64,000 nucleotides of DNA from NCBI RefSeq assembly GCF_002284535.1, contig NZ_NPKH01000023.1, positions 217,767-281,766 on the forward strand, read 5' to 3'. The stretch comes from Mesorhizobium wenxiniae (lineage in GTDB: Bacteria > Pseudomonadota > Alphaproteobacteria > Rhizobiales > Rhizobiaceae). Made by a program: the position numbers and the translations under genes. Shown here piece by piece: positions 1-7,959 of the stretch (positions within the stretch are counted from its first letter, which is position 1; every line of letters begins with the position of its first letter). The notes beneath the pieces are model-generated. The model searched no databases. It was given only the letters and a program-made list of their open reading frames with translations, and was not told where the DNA came from.

Positions 1-165
1 CGTGTTGCTGCTTATCCGTTCAAGCATGGCGAGCAGCAGCAAACCAATGGCGTGACGCTATTTTCCAGCTATCACTGCTCGCGCTACAACACCAACACCG
101 GCGTGCTCACGGAAGCGATGTTTGTCAACGTCTTCAGGGATATAGCGGCGTTTCTCAAGAGCTAG
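1..165 (+). CDS. Uracil-DNA glycosylase, family 5 (UDGb) type, C-terminal fragment
   Basis: Only the last 54 codons are inside the window; the frame is open from base 1 to TAG at 163-165. The residues SSYHCSRYNTNTGVLT followed by a short amphipathic C-terminus match the final motif of family 5 (UDGb) uracil-DNA glycosylases, where the His/Asn-Thr-Gly segment contributes to the active site. The enzyme removes uracil from DNA. The gene is convergent with the GH25 gene and their stop codons overlap by about 11 bp. The family 5 call rests on this one motif, because the N-terminal catalytic and Fe-S parts lie outside the window. A second uracil-DNA glycosylase of a different family is at 27445-28332. 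Confidence 0.7.
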   Translation, partial: RVAAYPFKHGEQQQTNGVTLFSSYHCSRYNTNTGVLTEAMFVNVFRDIAAFLKS

Positions 166-877
166 ATTCGGGCGGAGGCGCAAACAGCTCGGCCAATTTC
201 TCCTGCCCGCCCTGAAGGACATTCAGATCGACATCGCCGCTGACGCCGTCGACGCGACCGCTGTCGTGGTACTGCCAATAGATCCAGTCGTCATGACCTG
301 GCCACAGCGCCAGTGAACGAACCCAGAGCGGGCGACCGACGATCTGGCCGGCGTAGGCCCGTGCGGCCTCGTCGGTCACATAGAGGATCGCCGTTTTGCC
401 GAAAGCTGCCTCGACAGGGCCGAGGAAAGCCGAGAGTTCGACATTCAATTCTTCGGGCGATGGCCGCCGCGGACAATTGCCGACGAATTCGATATCCACC
501 ACCGGCGGCAGCAGCGGTTGATCGCGCGGCACGACGGAGATGAAATTCTTCGCCTGATCGGCGCCAGGCCTGCAGAAGGTGAAGAAATGATAGGCACCGA
601 CTGCCAAACCAGCAGCGCGGGCCTCGCGCAGATTGGCGTCGAAGGCATTATCGACGTGGTCGCCGCCCTCAGTTGCCTTGATGACGGCGAAGGCAACATC
701 GTCGGCGGCAACACGCTGCCAGTCGATCTGCCGCTGGTGATGGGAAACGTCGATGCCCCTGACCGGATACTTGCCGCGATCCGGAGAAAACGGACGGAGG
801 TAGAAATAGCCGCCGGCCGCGACGAGGCACGCCAGGATCAGGCTGGCCGCACCCCAAAGGACGATCCGGTTCTTCAT
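155..877 (-). CDS. GH25-family lysozyme (muramidase) with N-terminal membrane anchor
   Basis: Predicted glycoside hydrolase family 25 enzyme that cuts the MurNAc-GlcNAc bond of peptidoglycan. Evidence: RGIDVSHHQ near the mature N-terminus, IKATEG, the catalytic-type PVVDIEF strand, and the terminal WQYHDSG...DVDLNV segment; about 240 residues is normal for a single-domain GH25 enzyme. One hydrophobic helix (IVLWGAASLILACLVAAGG) near the N-terminus implies a membrane-anchored or exported periplasmic protein. I chose ATG at 877 because AAGGAC lies just before it. A GTG at 913 would add 12 residues and overlap the end of smpB. It follows dapA and smpB on the same strand and may be cotranscribed. 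Its role (envelope remodelling or defence) is inferred only. Confidence 0.85.
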   Translation of the reverse strand: MKNRIVLWGAASLILACLVAAGGYFYLRPFSPDRGKYPVRGIDVSHHQRQIDWQRVAADDVAFAVIKATEGGDHVDNAFDANLREARAAGLAVGAYHFFTFCRPGADQAKNFISVVPRDQPLLPPVVDIEFVGNCPRRPSPEELNVELSAFLGPVEAAFGKTAILYVTDEAARAYAGQIVGRPLWVRSLALWPGHDDWIYWQYHDSGRVDGVSGDVDLNVLQGGQEKLAELFAPPPESSS

Positions 878-905
878 CCGGTCCTTCAAAAGAGTGGCTC
901 CCAGC

Positions 906-1385
906 CTACCCACGCTCCTTCAGCAGCCGGCCCTTCTCGCGCGACCAGTCGCGCTGCTTTTCGGTTTCGCGCTTGTCGTGCAGTTTCTTGCCGCGGCCAA
1001 CGGCAAGCAGCAGCTTGGCCCGGCCCTGGTCGTTGAAATAGATTTTTAGCGGCACCAGCGTCATGCCTTCGCGATCGACACTCTGCGACAGCTTGGCCAT
1101 CTCGCGCTTGTTGAGCAGGAGTTTGCGGCGCCGGCGCGGCTCGTGGTTGAAGCGGTTGGCTTGCAGATATTCCGGCAGATAGGAGTTGATCAGCCAGATC
1201 TCACCGCCCTCGACCGAGGCGTAAGAGTCCTGGATGTTGGCCTGGCCCTGGCGCAGCGATTTCACCTCGGTGCCGGTCAGCACCAGGCCGGCCTCGATCG
1301 TGTCGAGCACCTCATAGGAAAACCGCGCCTTGCGGTTTTCCGCAACGGTCTTGTTGTTGGGATCGGCTTTTCTGACTTGATTCAT
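906..1385 (-). CDS. smpB: SsrA-binding protein SmpB
   Basis: SmpB binds tmRNA and takes it to stalled ribosomes for trans-translation, rescuing the ribosome and tagging the incomplete protein for proteolysis. Diagnostic segments are [45 protein letters not shown], the KLLLNKREM strand, the LVPLKIYFN strand, and the basic C-terminal tail that enters the decoding centre. At 159 residues it has the usual length. It lies 25 bp after dapA on the same strand, an arrangement common in alphaproteobacteria. The ssrA (tmRNA) gene itself was not seen in the window. Confidence 0.97.
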   Translation of the reverse strand: MNQVRKADPNNKTVAENRKARFSYEVLDTIEAGLVLTGTEVKSLRQGQANIQDSYASVEGGEIWLINSYLPEYLQANRFNHEPRRRRKLLLNKREMAKLSQSVDREGMTLVPLKIYFNDQGRAKLLLAVGRGKKLHDKRETEKQRDWSREKGRLLKERG

Positions 1386-1410
1386 GATGCGGAGAGGTGG
1401 CGCCTCATCC

Positions 1411-2292
1411 CTAATTAATCAAGCCGGCGTGCTTCATGGCCGCATCGATGTTCTCGGCGGTCGACTGCTCGACGGTGACCAGCGGTGAACGCAGCACGTT
1501 CTCGACCTTGCCGAGCTTTGACAGCGCATATTTCGCGCCGGACACGCCGGGCTCCAGGAAAATCGCCTTGTGCAGCGGCAGCAACCGGTCCTGCAAGTCC
1601 AGCGCCTTGGCGTTCTCACCGGAAAGCGTCGCCTCCTGGAATTCGGCGCACAGCCGCGGCGCGACATTCGCCGTCACCGAGATGCAGCCGACGCCGCCAT
1701 GGGCGTTGAAGCCGAGCGCCGAGGCATCCTCGCCGGAAAGCTGGATGAAATCCTTGCCGCAGGTCGCGCGCTGCTCGGAAACCCGCTCGACCTTGCCGGT
1801 GGCATCCTTGACGCCGATGATGTTCCTGAAGTCACGCACCAGCTCGCCCATCGTTTCGGGCGTCATGTCGATCACCGAGCGCGGCGGAATGTTGTAGATG
1901 ATGATCGGCAGGCTGGTCGCTTTGGCGACGGCGGCGAAATGCGCGTAGAGACCGCGCTGCGTCGGCTTGTTGTAGTAAGGCGTGACGACGAGTGCAGCGT
2001 CGGCGCCCGCCTTCTCGGCATATTGCACCAGGCCAACCGCCTCCTCGGTGTTGTTGGAGCCGGCACCGGCGACGACCGGAGCGCGGCCCTTGGCGACCTC
2101 GATGCACACTTTGACTACGTGGCGGTGCTCGTCATGCGACAGCGTCGGCGACTCGCCGGTGGTGCCGACCGGAACCAGACCGCTCGTGCCTTCGGCGATC
2201 TGCCAGGCAACGAGAGCGCGAAAGGCTTTCTCATCGAAACGGCCGCTCTTTTCGAACGGTGTCACGAGCGCGGTAAGCGAGCCTCTCAGCAT
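1411..2292 (-). CDS. dapA: 4-hydroxy-tetrahydrodipicolinate synthase DapA
   Basis: Condenses pyruvate with aspartate-semialdehyde, the first committed step to diaminopimelate and lysine, supplying peptidoglycan cross-links. Seen: [12 protein letters not shown] at the start, the [12 protein letters not shown] phosphate-type loop, the tyrosine of IIYNIPPRS, and the Schiff-base lysine in IIGVKDATG, all as in the (beta/alpha)8 aldolase family. I chose ATG at 2292 (293 residues, family-typical), preceded by GGGAG at good spacing. An upstream in-frame start at 2358 would add 22 residues encoded by a palindromic repeat and is unlikely. The repeat pair at 2315-2419 lies directly in its 5' region. Downstream on the same strand are smpB and a lysozyme gene. 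Confidence 0.97.
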   Translation of the reverse strand: MLRGSLTALVTPFEKSGRFDEKAFRALVAWQIAEGTSGLVPVGTTGESPTLSHDEHRHVVKVCIEVAKGRAPVVAGAGSNNTEEAVGLVQYAEKAGADAALVVTPYYNKPTQRGLYAHFAAVAKATSLPIIIYNIPPRSVIDMTPETMGELVRDFRNIIGVKDATGKVERVSEQRATCGKDFIQLSGEDASALGFNAHGGVGCISVTANVAPRLCAEFQEATLSGENAKALDLQDRLLPLHKAIFLEPGVSGAKYALSKLGKVENVLRSPLVTVEQSTAENIDAAMKHAGLIN

Positions 2293-2314
2293 GTCGTCCA
2301 ACTCCCTGGGACTA

Positions 2315-2362
2315 GCGCATGACCCCGAAAATCGGAGTCGATTTTCGCGGGGGATCATGCGC
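2315..2362. repeat. Interspersed palindrome, GCGCATGA...TCATGCGC type
   Basis: Near-perfect 48-bp palindrome: GCGCATGA and TCATGCGC ends with CGAAAATCG/CGATTTTCG inner arms. Close relatives occur at 11800-11846 and, more diverged, at 19182-19230. It begins 23 bp upstream of the dapA start codon, so it may be transcribed as a hairpin in the dapA leader. Confidence 0.85.
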
Positions 2363-2375
2363 CAAATTTAAAGTG

Positions 2376-2419
2376 CTACAGCGTCCTTTGCGCGTCTGAG
2401 ACGACGCACGGCGCTGTAG
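2376..2419. repeat. Interspersed hairpin repeat, CTACAGCG...CGCTGTAG type
   Basis: Imperfect inverted repeat with outer arms CTACAGCG/CGCTGTAG and inner GCGCGTC/GACGC. It sits 13 bp from the palindrome at 2315-2362. The same order of the two elements recurs, truncated, at 11772-11846, so they behave as one composite unit of about 105 bp. Related copies are tandem at 60031-60177. The rest of 2293-2615, between the divergent dapA and slt genes, shows no gene. Confidence 0.85.
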
Positions 2420-2615
2420 GTGTTTTGTCGTGCGCGCCTTCTAGCCGAAAGCGAAGCGGCGCACCATAGTCTCGACACTGTTGCGCGGCAAGCATGGTGG
2501 TAATGCCAGCAAGCGCAATTTGAAAGGCCTCGATAGCGTTGTTTACGGGCTCTTCATCACAGCCAACTAGGCTTCGGTTGATCTGTGCCTGTTGGTAATG
2601 TGTAGACAGGAAATG

Positions 2616-4664
2616 ATGAAGACCATGCCGACCAGGCAGCCTCATTTTTTTGCGCTGCTTGGCGCAATTCTCCTGCTGACGCCGAGCCTTGTGGCCGCGG
2701 GCAAGATCGATGTGCAGGTCACGTCGGCCATACCGATACCAAACCTGCAGGATACGGGCCTGCACGATACGGGATCTCCATCCGTCAGTGTCGCCAGGCT
2801 GAAAAGCGGCCTCGATGCGCTGGCGGCAAACGACATTGCCGGTGCGCTTCAAGCGCGCGAAACCCTGCCGGTCAATTCGCTCGACCGGCACATCCTTGCC
2901 TGGGCGATCGCACTCTACGGCGGCGACAAGGTGCCAAGCGGCGACATCGCCGATGCTGCGAAAATGCTGCCGAACTGGCCGGGCTTGATCGCCTTGCGCA
3001 AAAACAGCGAGCGTGCGCTCTATCGCGAAAATCCCGCGCCTGAGACCGTGGTGAAGGCTTTCGGCGGCAGCCAGCCACAAACAGTCGAGGGCGTGGTGAT
3101 CCTCGCCCGCTCCTATGTGTCGCAGGGCAACGTCGAGGCAGCGCGCTCGGTGCTGTCGCCTTTCTGGCGCACTGAGAAACTGGAAGCCAAGGACGAAGCG
3201 GCGATCATCTGGGAATTCGGCAAGCTCATCGCCGCTGCCGACCACAGCTTTCGCATGGAGCGCATGTTCTATGCCGACCGGGTCAATTCCGCGCTGCGCG
3301 TCGCCGGCCTTGCCGGCGCCCAACAGCTGGCCGATGCCTGGGCAGCGGCGGACAGGGGCGACAAGAAAGCGGCCAAACTGCTGAAGGCGGTGCCCGCTGC
3401 GCAGCGTTCGGCCGGCTATTTCTTCGCGCAAGCCCAATATCTACGCAAGCAGCAGAAGTTTTCCGACGCCGCCGCAGTGATGATGAAGGCGCCGAGCGAC
3501 CGCAGCGCACTGATCGATCCGGATGCCTGGTGGGCCGAGCGCCGGGTGCTGTCGCGCGAACTGGTCGACCAGGGCGACATGAAGACCGCCTACAAAATAG
3601 TCGCAGCACACGCCACCGAAAGTGCTGCCAACGCGGCGGATGCGGAGTTTCATGCCGGCTGGTACGCGCTGCGCGGCCTCAATGAGCCCAACACCGCTGC
3701 CAGGCATTTCGCGCGGATCGCCGATCTCGCCCAGGGGCCGATCTCGCTGTCGCGCGCCTATTACTGGCTCGGCCGTGCGGCCGAAGCCGGCGGTCCCGGC
3801 AGTGCGAAGGATAATTTCACCCGTGCCGCTGGTTACGGCACGACCTTCTACGGCCAGCTCGCCGGCGAGCGCGTCGGCCGGCAGGTCCTCAACATCGCCC
3901 ATCCGCAGCCGAGCGCCGCCGATCAGCGGAATTTCGCCAATCGCGAGGCGGTCAGCGCCATCAAGCGGCTGCAGGAGGCGGGCTATGAGCGCTACGCCGA
4001 CACGCTTTACCGCGACCTCGCCGGGCAGTTGACCAGTCCCGGAGAGCTGGCGTTGCTCGCCGCTATGGCGGAAAAGCAGGGCAACCATTTTCTGGCGCTG
4101 AAAATCGGCAAGATCGCCGGCGCGCGCGGCATCGATGTCGGCGCGCTGTCGCATCCGCTCGGCGTCATTCCCGCCACCGCCAACATTTCCGGCTCCGGCA
4201 AGGCGCTGGCCTATGCGATCGCTCGCCAGGAAAGCGAATTCAATATCGGCGCCGTCTCCAGCGCCGGCGCGCGCGGGCTGCTGCAGCTGATGCCGGGGAC
4301 CGCCAGGCAATTGGCGAAGAAGGCCGGGATGACGTTCTCGCAGGCGCGGCTGACCACCGACGCCGGCTACAATGCGACGCTGGGCGCCGCCTTCCTCGGC
4401 GAGCAGCTCGGCCGCTTCGACGGTTCCTATGTCCTGACCTTCGCCGGCTACAATGCCGGCCCCAACCGCGCCGCCCAGTGGGTGGCTAGATTTGGCGATC
4501 CGCGCGGCAAGGACATCGACTCAGTAGTCGACTGGATCGAGCGGATTCCTTATACGGAAACAAGAAGTTACGTCCAGCGCGTGATGGAGAATTACGAAGT
4601 CTATAAGATGCGCATTTCCGGCAAGTACGATATCGTTGGAGATTTGGTGAACGGGCGGAGTTGA
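2616..4664 (+). CDS. Soluble lytic murein transglycosylase (Slt70-like)
   Basis: Periplasmic enzyme predicted to cleave peptidoglycan to 1,6-anhydro-muropeptides. After a signal peptide (HFFALLGAILLLTPSLVAAG) there is a long alpha-helical superhelical region of about 450 residues typical of Slt70, then a C-terminal SLT domain with ARQESEFN carrying the catalytic glutamate, GARGLLQLMPGTA, and FAGYNAGP. Length is 682 residues. I chose ATG at 2616 because AGG lies 5 bp before it; ATG at 2613 and 2625 and a TTG at 2592 are in-frame alternatives. It is divergent from dapA, so two cell-wall genes flank the repeat-rich intergenic region. Confidence 0.92.
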   Translation: MKTMPTRQPHFFALLGAILLLTPSLVAAGKIDVQVTSAIPIPNLQDTGLHDTGSPSVSVARLKSGLDALAANDIAGALQARETLPVNSLDRHILAWAIALYGGDKVPSGDIADAAKMLPNWPGLIALRKNSERALYRENPAPETVVKAFGGSQPQTVEGVVILARSYVSQGNVEAARSVLSPFWRTEKLEAKDEAAIIWEFGKLIAAADHSFRMERMFYADRVNSALRVAGLAGAQQLADAWAAADRGDKKAAKLLKAVPAAQRSAGYFFAQAQYLRKQQKFSDAAAVMMKAPSDRSALIDPDAWWAERRVLSRELVDQGDMKTAYKIVAAHATESAANAADAEFHAGWYALRGLNEPNTAARHFARIADLAQGPISLSRAYYWLGRAAEAGGPGSAKDNFTRAAGYGTTFYGQLAGERVGRQVLNIAHPQPSAADQRNFANREAVSAIKRLQEAGYERYADTLYRDLAGQLTSPGELALLAAMAEKQGNHFLALKIGKIAGARGIDVGALSHPLGVIPATANISGSGKALAYAIARQESEFNIGAVSSAGARGLLQLMPGTARQLAKKAGMTFSQARLTTDAGYNATLGAAFLGEQLGRFDGSYVLTFAGYNAGPNRAAQWVARFGDPRGKDIDSVVDWIERIPYTETRSYVQRVMENYEVYKMRISGKYDIVGDLVNGRS

Positions 4665-4711
4665 GGAGCGTCGACGGCGTTCGAGATTGGCGAATGCGTC
4701 GATGACGGCCA

Positions 4712-4733
4712 ATCTCCCTCACGAGGGGGAGAT
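4712..4733. repeat. Short GC-rich hairpin
   Basis: ATCTCCC and GGGGAGAT flank a short loop after the slt stop codon. The arm sequence resembles those of the larger inverted repeats at 10886-11031 and 35300-35482, so it may be a solo fragment of that family. It could act as a weak transcript end, but no T-run follows. Confidence 0.4.
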
Positions 4734-4829
4734 CGGCAGTTTCGCCGGTCCGCCTTCCCGATTTGACCGCACCTTCCCTCGCCTGTAGCAGTCGGAGACT
4801 ATCCGGCAGCAGCGAGGAACCACGTCTAG

Positions 4830-5729
4830 ATGCCCAGCGACCAGGGTTTTTCCGATTTCTTCTACGCCTCGCCGGACGGGCTGCAACTTCACGCCCGTGT
4901 CTACGGCGAAGCGAATTCCGAACACTGGCCGGTCGTCTGCCTGCCTGGCCTGACCCGCAATTGCCGCGATTTTCATGAGCTGGCGCTGCACCTGTCGCGA
5001 CGGGCGGAAGGTTCGCGAAAAATTGTCGCTTTCGACTACCGCGGGCGCGGGCAATCCGCCTACGACCCCGATATCGGCCATTACAATATCGGCGTTGAAG
5101 CCGGTGATATCCTCGCCGGGTTGGCGGCGCTGAGCATCGAGGCGGCGGCGTTCATCGGAACGTCGCGTGGCGGGCTGATCATCCATGTGCTCGGCACGAT
5201 GCGGCCGGCCGTCCTTAAAGCCGTCGTCCTCAACGACATCGGCCCAGTGGTCGAGGCTAGCGGTTTCGCCTATATCCGCTCCTATCTCGAGCAGACACCA
5301 AAGCCGAAAACCCATGCCGAGGCGATCGGCGCCCAGTGCGGCGCGCATAGCAGCGACTTTCCAGCTCTGACCGAGGCGGATTGGGAGCGGATGGTATCGG
5401 CCCTCTACCGAGAGACGGATGAGGGGTTGGTGCCGGATTTCGACCCGAAGCTGGTCGATACGCTGGCGGGTCTCGATCTTACTCAGCCACTGGCAGATCT
5501 GTGGCCGCAGTTCGAGGCGCTGGCGGCCATACCCTTGCTCGCCATCCGCGGCGCCAATTCGAAGCTGCTTTCCGCCGAGACGCTCGAACAGATGCGAAAG
5601 CGTCACCCTTGTGTCGAGACGATTACGGTCGAGGGCCAGGGCCATGCGCCATTCCTCGAGACCGTCGGCCTGCCCGGCGCCATCGCCAATTTTCTTGATA
5701 GGGCCGAGCAACGCATCGGCTCGAGCTAA
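4830..5729 (+). CDS. Alpha/beta-hydrolase fold protein
   Basis: Single-domain alpha/beta hydrolase of 299 residues; substrate unknown. Family features: oxyanion-type strand VVCLPGLTRN, the nucleophile elbow GTSRGG with the probable catalytic serine, a cap-like helical region (residues about 150-210), and a C-terminal histidine in GQGHAPFLE. The start at 4830 has GAGGAA about 10 bp upstream. It stands alone between the lytic transglycosylase and tRNA-Ser. Members of this group are often annotated as lipases, esterases or haloperoxidase-like hydrolases; the sequence does not separate these. Confidence 0.88.
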   Translation: MPSDQGFSDFFYASPDGLQLHARVYGEANSEHWPVVCLPGLTRNCRDFHELALHLSRRAEGSRKIVAFDYRGRGQSAYDPDIGHYNIGVEAGDILAGLAALSIEAAAFIGTSRGGLIIHVLGTMRPAVLKAVVLNDIGPVVEASGFAYIRSYLEQTPKPKTHAEAIGAQCGAHSSDFPALTEADWERMVSALYRETDEGLVPDFDPKLVDTLAGLDLTQPLADLWPQFEALAAIPLLAIRGANSKLLSAETLEQMRKRHPCVETITVEGQGHAPFLETVGLPGAIANFLDRAEQRIGSS

Positions 5730-5823
5730 TGCTCGAGAACTGAGGAATTTATTTGAGGCAGTGCCGCAGCGCATCCTGCTTTCGCGGAAAGTTATCCTGC
5801 GAAGCGCCCAGCGCGAAGCAGGA

Positions 5824-5914
5824 TGGCGGAGAGGATGGGATTCGAACCCACGAGAAGCTTTTGACCTCTACTCCCTTAGCAGGGGAGCGCCTTCGACCAC
5901 TCGGCCACCTCTCC
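5824..5914 (-). tRNA. tRNA-Ser (GCU)
   Basis: On the minus strand the 5' strand GGAGAGG (5914-5908) pairs with CCTCTCC before the discriminator base, and an encoded CCA ends at 5824. The anticodon loop CTGCTAA gives anticodon GCU (template bases 5878-5880), reading AGC/AGU. A long variable arm of serine type and the TTCGAACCC-type T loop are present. Serine tRNA genes can be integration sites for mobile elements in rhizobia, but no integrase or duplicated tRNA end is nearby, so this site looks unoccupied. Confidence 0.97.
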
Positions 5915-5930
5915 GTTGCGCCGGTGGATA

Positions 5931-5964
5931 AAGAAAAGCGCCGGCACAATCAACAAGCCGGCGC
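5931..5964 (-). terminator. Rho-independent terminator, minus strand
   Basis: Perfect 8-bp stem GCGCCGGC/GCCGGCGC (5938-5945 and 5957-5964) with an 11-nt loop. Read on the minus strand it is followed by TTTTCTT. It lies just upstream of tRNA-Ser on the same strand, so it would end a transcript starting within 5965-6377, where no minus-strand gene is recognised. Confidence 0.65.
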
Positions 5965-6377
5965 GATTATCATTGAAAAAACCGGCTTCCGCCAAATGGC
6001 GCTTTCGCCATGCGGCGATTCTGCGGCAATCCCTCGGCCGGCGACTCACGACATCGTCGCAATTCCGGCGGGCAATTGTCAGAATCGGCCGGATTGCAAA
6101 GGTCTCGCCCAAGGGTTTCCGATAGCTCAATGGTTAACGGGAGCTTTCCGAGTGAGGCCAAATCGTGTCATTTGTGCAACAAGGCAGGGGGATAGCGCCT
6201 GCACAGCCCTTTCGCCGATACGATGGTGGTTGAACGCCGCCGCCTCATGGGTAATGTCGAATTCGAAGGAGCGGCGCGGTGCGCATCTTTTTCGGTAGTG
6301 GGGATGGGGCAGGGAACGCTGTCCTTCAGCAAAGAATACCCAGACCCGTTTTTTAACTTTTGACTGGAGGTCAGAAA
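5965..6377. other. Intergenic region upstream of the porin gene
   Basis: No convincing protein-coding gene. It must hold the porin promoter (plus strand) and the tRNA-Ser promoter (minus strand). The terminator at its lower edge hints at an unannotated minus-strand RNA. TGGAGG at 6365-6370 is the porin ribosome binding site. Confidence 0.5.
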
Positions 6378-7511
6378 ATGAACATCAAGAGCCTTCTTCT
6401 TGGCTCCGCTGCGGCACTGGTCGCAGTTTCCGGTGCGCGCGCCGCCGACGCCGTCGTCGTCGCCGAGCCGGAACCCGCTGAATACGTCCGCATCTGTGAC
6501 GTCTACGGCGCTGGCTATTTCTACATCCCCGGCACCGAGACCTGCCTGCGCATCGGCGGCTATATCCGCTACGACATCGGCGTCGGCGACGTCGGCACAT
6601 TCACCGGTGCGGGTACCGTCGACGTCGAGGACGGCGACGAGCAGGATACCTACTGGAAGCGTGCTCGCTTCGCGCTGAAGACCTGGACCGGCCAGGAAAC
6701 CGAGCTCGGCACGTTGAAGACGTACACCGAGACCCGCTTCAACTTCCGCAACACCCAAGGCGATACATCTCCGTACCTCAACGAAGCTTACGACAGAGGC
6801 GTTTCGCTGAACTTCGCCTGGATCCAGCTCGGTGGGCTGCGCGTCGGTAAGGACGAATCGGCCTTCGATACGTTCATCGGCTACGCCGGCAATGTCATGA
6901 ACGATACGCTGGTTCCCTACGGCGGCTTCGACACCAACGTCGTCCAGTACTACTTCGACGCCGGCAACGGCTTCTCCGCCGTCGTCTCGCTCGAACAAGG
7001 TTATGGCGACTTCACGATCGACAGCTACGTTCCGCATGTGGTCGGCGGCGTGAAGTGGACGCAGGGCTGGGGCGCGATCACCGGCGTCATCGCTTACGAC
7101 AGCAACTATGAGGAAGTGGCCGGCAAGGTTCGCCTCGACGTCACCCCGATGGAGAACCTGTCGCTGTTCATCATGGCCGGCTACGGCACGGACGACAACT
7201 ACACGGATGGCGGCTTCGCACTCCCCGCCGCCGGCCGCGGCATGTACAAGCTGTGGAGCGGCAATTGGGCACTCTGGGGCGGTGGTACCTACACCATCAA
7301 CGAGAAGACCTCGTTCAACACCCAGATCTCGTATGACGAGGGCGAGAATCTCGGCGTCGTGGCCAACATCGCCTACGATATCGTCCCCGGCCTGACGATC
7401 ACGGCCGAAGCCAGCTACTTCCATCTTGGTGATGAGAGCGTCAGCAACTGGACCGGTGCCGATGACGACGACAACTTCGGCGGCCAGCTCCGCTTCCAGC
7501 GCTCGTTCTAA
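6378..7511 (+). CDS. Alphaproteobacterial outer-membrane porin (Porin_2 family)
   Basis: Beta-barrel general porin of the Rhizobium RopA / Brucella Omp2 type, allowing diffusion of small solutes through the outer membrane. A signal peptide (SLLLGSAAALVAVSGARA) is followed by the family start ADAVVVAEPEPAEYVRICD and the GYFYIPGTETCLRIGGYIR strand with its paired cysteines. Alternating aromatic strands run to a C-terminal LRFQRSF ending in Phe, as in barrel proteins recognised by the BAM machinery. I chose ATG at 6378, preceded by TGGAGG at good spacing. Length is 377 residues. It is monocistronic, with a strong terminator after it. Confidence 0.95.
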   Translation: MNIKSLLLGSAAALVAVSGARAADAVVVAEPEPAEYVRICDVYGAGYFYIPGTETCLRIGGYIRYDIGVGDVGTFTGAGTVDVEDGDEQDTYWKRARFALKTWTGQETELGTLKTYTETRFNFRNTQGDTSPYLNEAYDRGVSLNFAWIQLGGLRVGKDESAFDTFIGYAGNVMNDTLVPYGGFDTNVVQYYFDAGNGFSAVVSLEQGYGDFTIDSYVPHVVGGVKWTQGWGAITGVIAYDSNYEEVAGKVRLDVTPMENLSLFIMAGYGTDDNYTDGGFALPAAGRGMYKLWSGNWALWGGGTYTINEKTSFNTQISYDEGENLGVVANIAYDIVPGLTITAEASYFHLGDESVSNWTGADDDDNFGGQLRFQRSF

Positions 7512-7534
7512 TCAGCAGCGTTTGACTGAAATCG

Positions 7535-7563
7535 AACCCGGCGGGCAACCGCCGGGTTTTTTC
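7535..7563 (+). terminator. Rho-independent terminator of the porin gene
   Basis: AACCCGGCGG-GCAA-CCGCCGGGTT hairpin followed by TTTTTT, 24 bp after the porin stop codon. Confidence 0.92.
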
Positions 7564-7630
7564 GTATCGGCGTGGCTGTCGCGTTGCGTGATGCACGACG
7601 CCGCCAATGCCGGCCATGGTCGTTCTTTGC

Positions 7631-7801
7631 CGGATCGGCCTTCAATTTCTAAATCTCAACGCCGGCGAGTGGCATCAGCCACCATGCCTCAGCCAATGTC
7701 CAATGTGCGCGATTTGGCACTGACTTATCGACATTCGCTGCCGATCGGCCTGCAGCCGCCAATCTCCAACACTGGCGATTAGCCATCAGCCACCATGCCT
7801 T
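7631..7801. repeat. Pair of imperfect direct repeats of about 60 bp
   Basis: Segment 7631-7690 is repeated with substitutions at 7741-7801. Both contain a GATCGGCCT start, AATCTC, GGCGA and the shared end CATCAGCCACCATGCCT. The pair fills most of the gap between the porin terminator and the sulfotransferase gene. No ORF spans them convincingly. Confidence 0.75.
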
Positions 7802-7857
7802 CGTCATCCCAGGGCGGAGCGAACGCGAAGCGCAGCGCAGACCCTGGGATGACGAAG
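7799..7857. repeat. Inverted repeat, CTTCGTCATCCCAGGG arms
   Basis: Perfect 16-bp arms CTTCGTCATCCCAGGG and CCCTGGGATGACGAAG separated by 27 bp. The form resembles intergenic palindromes that are abundant in Mesorhizobium chromosomes (recalled, not searched). It overlaps the end of the second direct repeat. Confidence 0.8.
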
Positions 7858-7924
7858 AGAGGGATGCTGACCGGTGCCGGCCGCACGCTAAAAATCGGCC
7901 CGCGAATCTATGCGCTTGCGACCC

Positions 7925-7951
7925 CCGCGGTCCACGCAATGCGGACCGCGG
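7925..7951. terminator. Hairpin downstream of the sulfotransferase gene
   Basis: CCGCGGTCC and GGACCGCGG form a perfect 9-bp stem with a 9-nt loop, 9 bp past the stop codon of the minus-strand sulfotransferase. There is no T-run, so intrinsic termination is uncertain; it could instead protect the 3' end. Confidence 0.4.
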
Positions 7952-7959
7952 ACCTCAAG

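Noticed and set aside
5824..5914. tRNA-Ser as an occupied integration site of a mobile element
   Set aside because: No integrase, no duplicated tRNA end and only core genes on both sides within the window.
5876..6130. 84-codon minus-strand ORF running into tRNA-Ser
   Set aside because: It overlaps the tRNA 5' part and a terminator hairpin; not plausible as a gene.
6168..7424. Long minus-strand ORF (418 codons) opposite the porin gene
   Set aside because: Antisense to a certain porin gene in GC-rich DNA; composition is typical of a shadow frame and it has no recognisable motifs.
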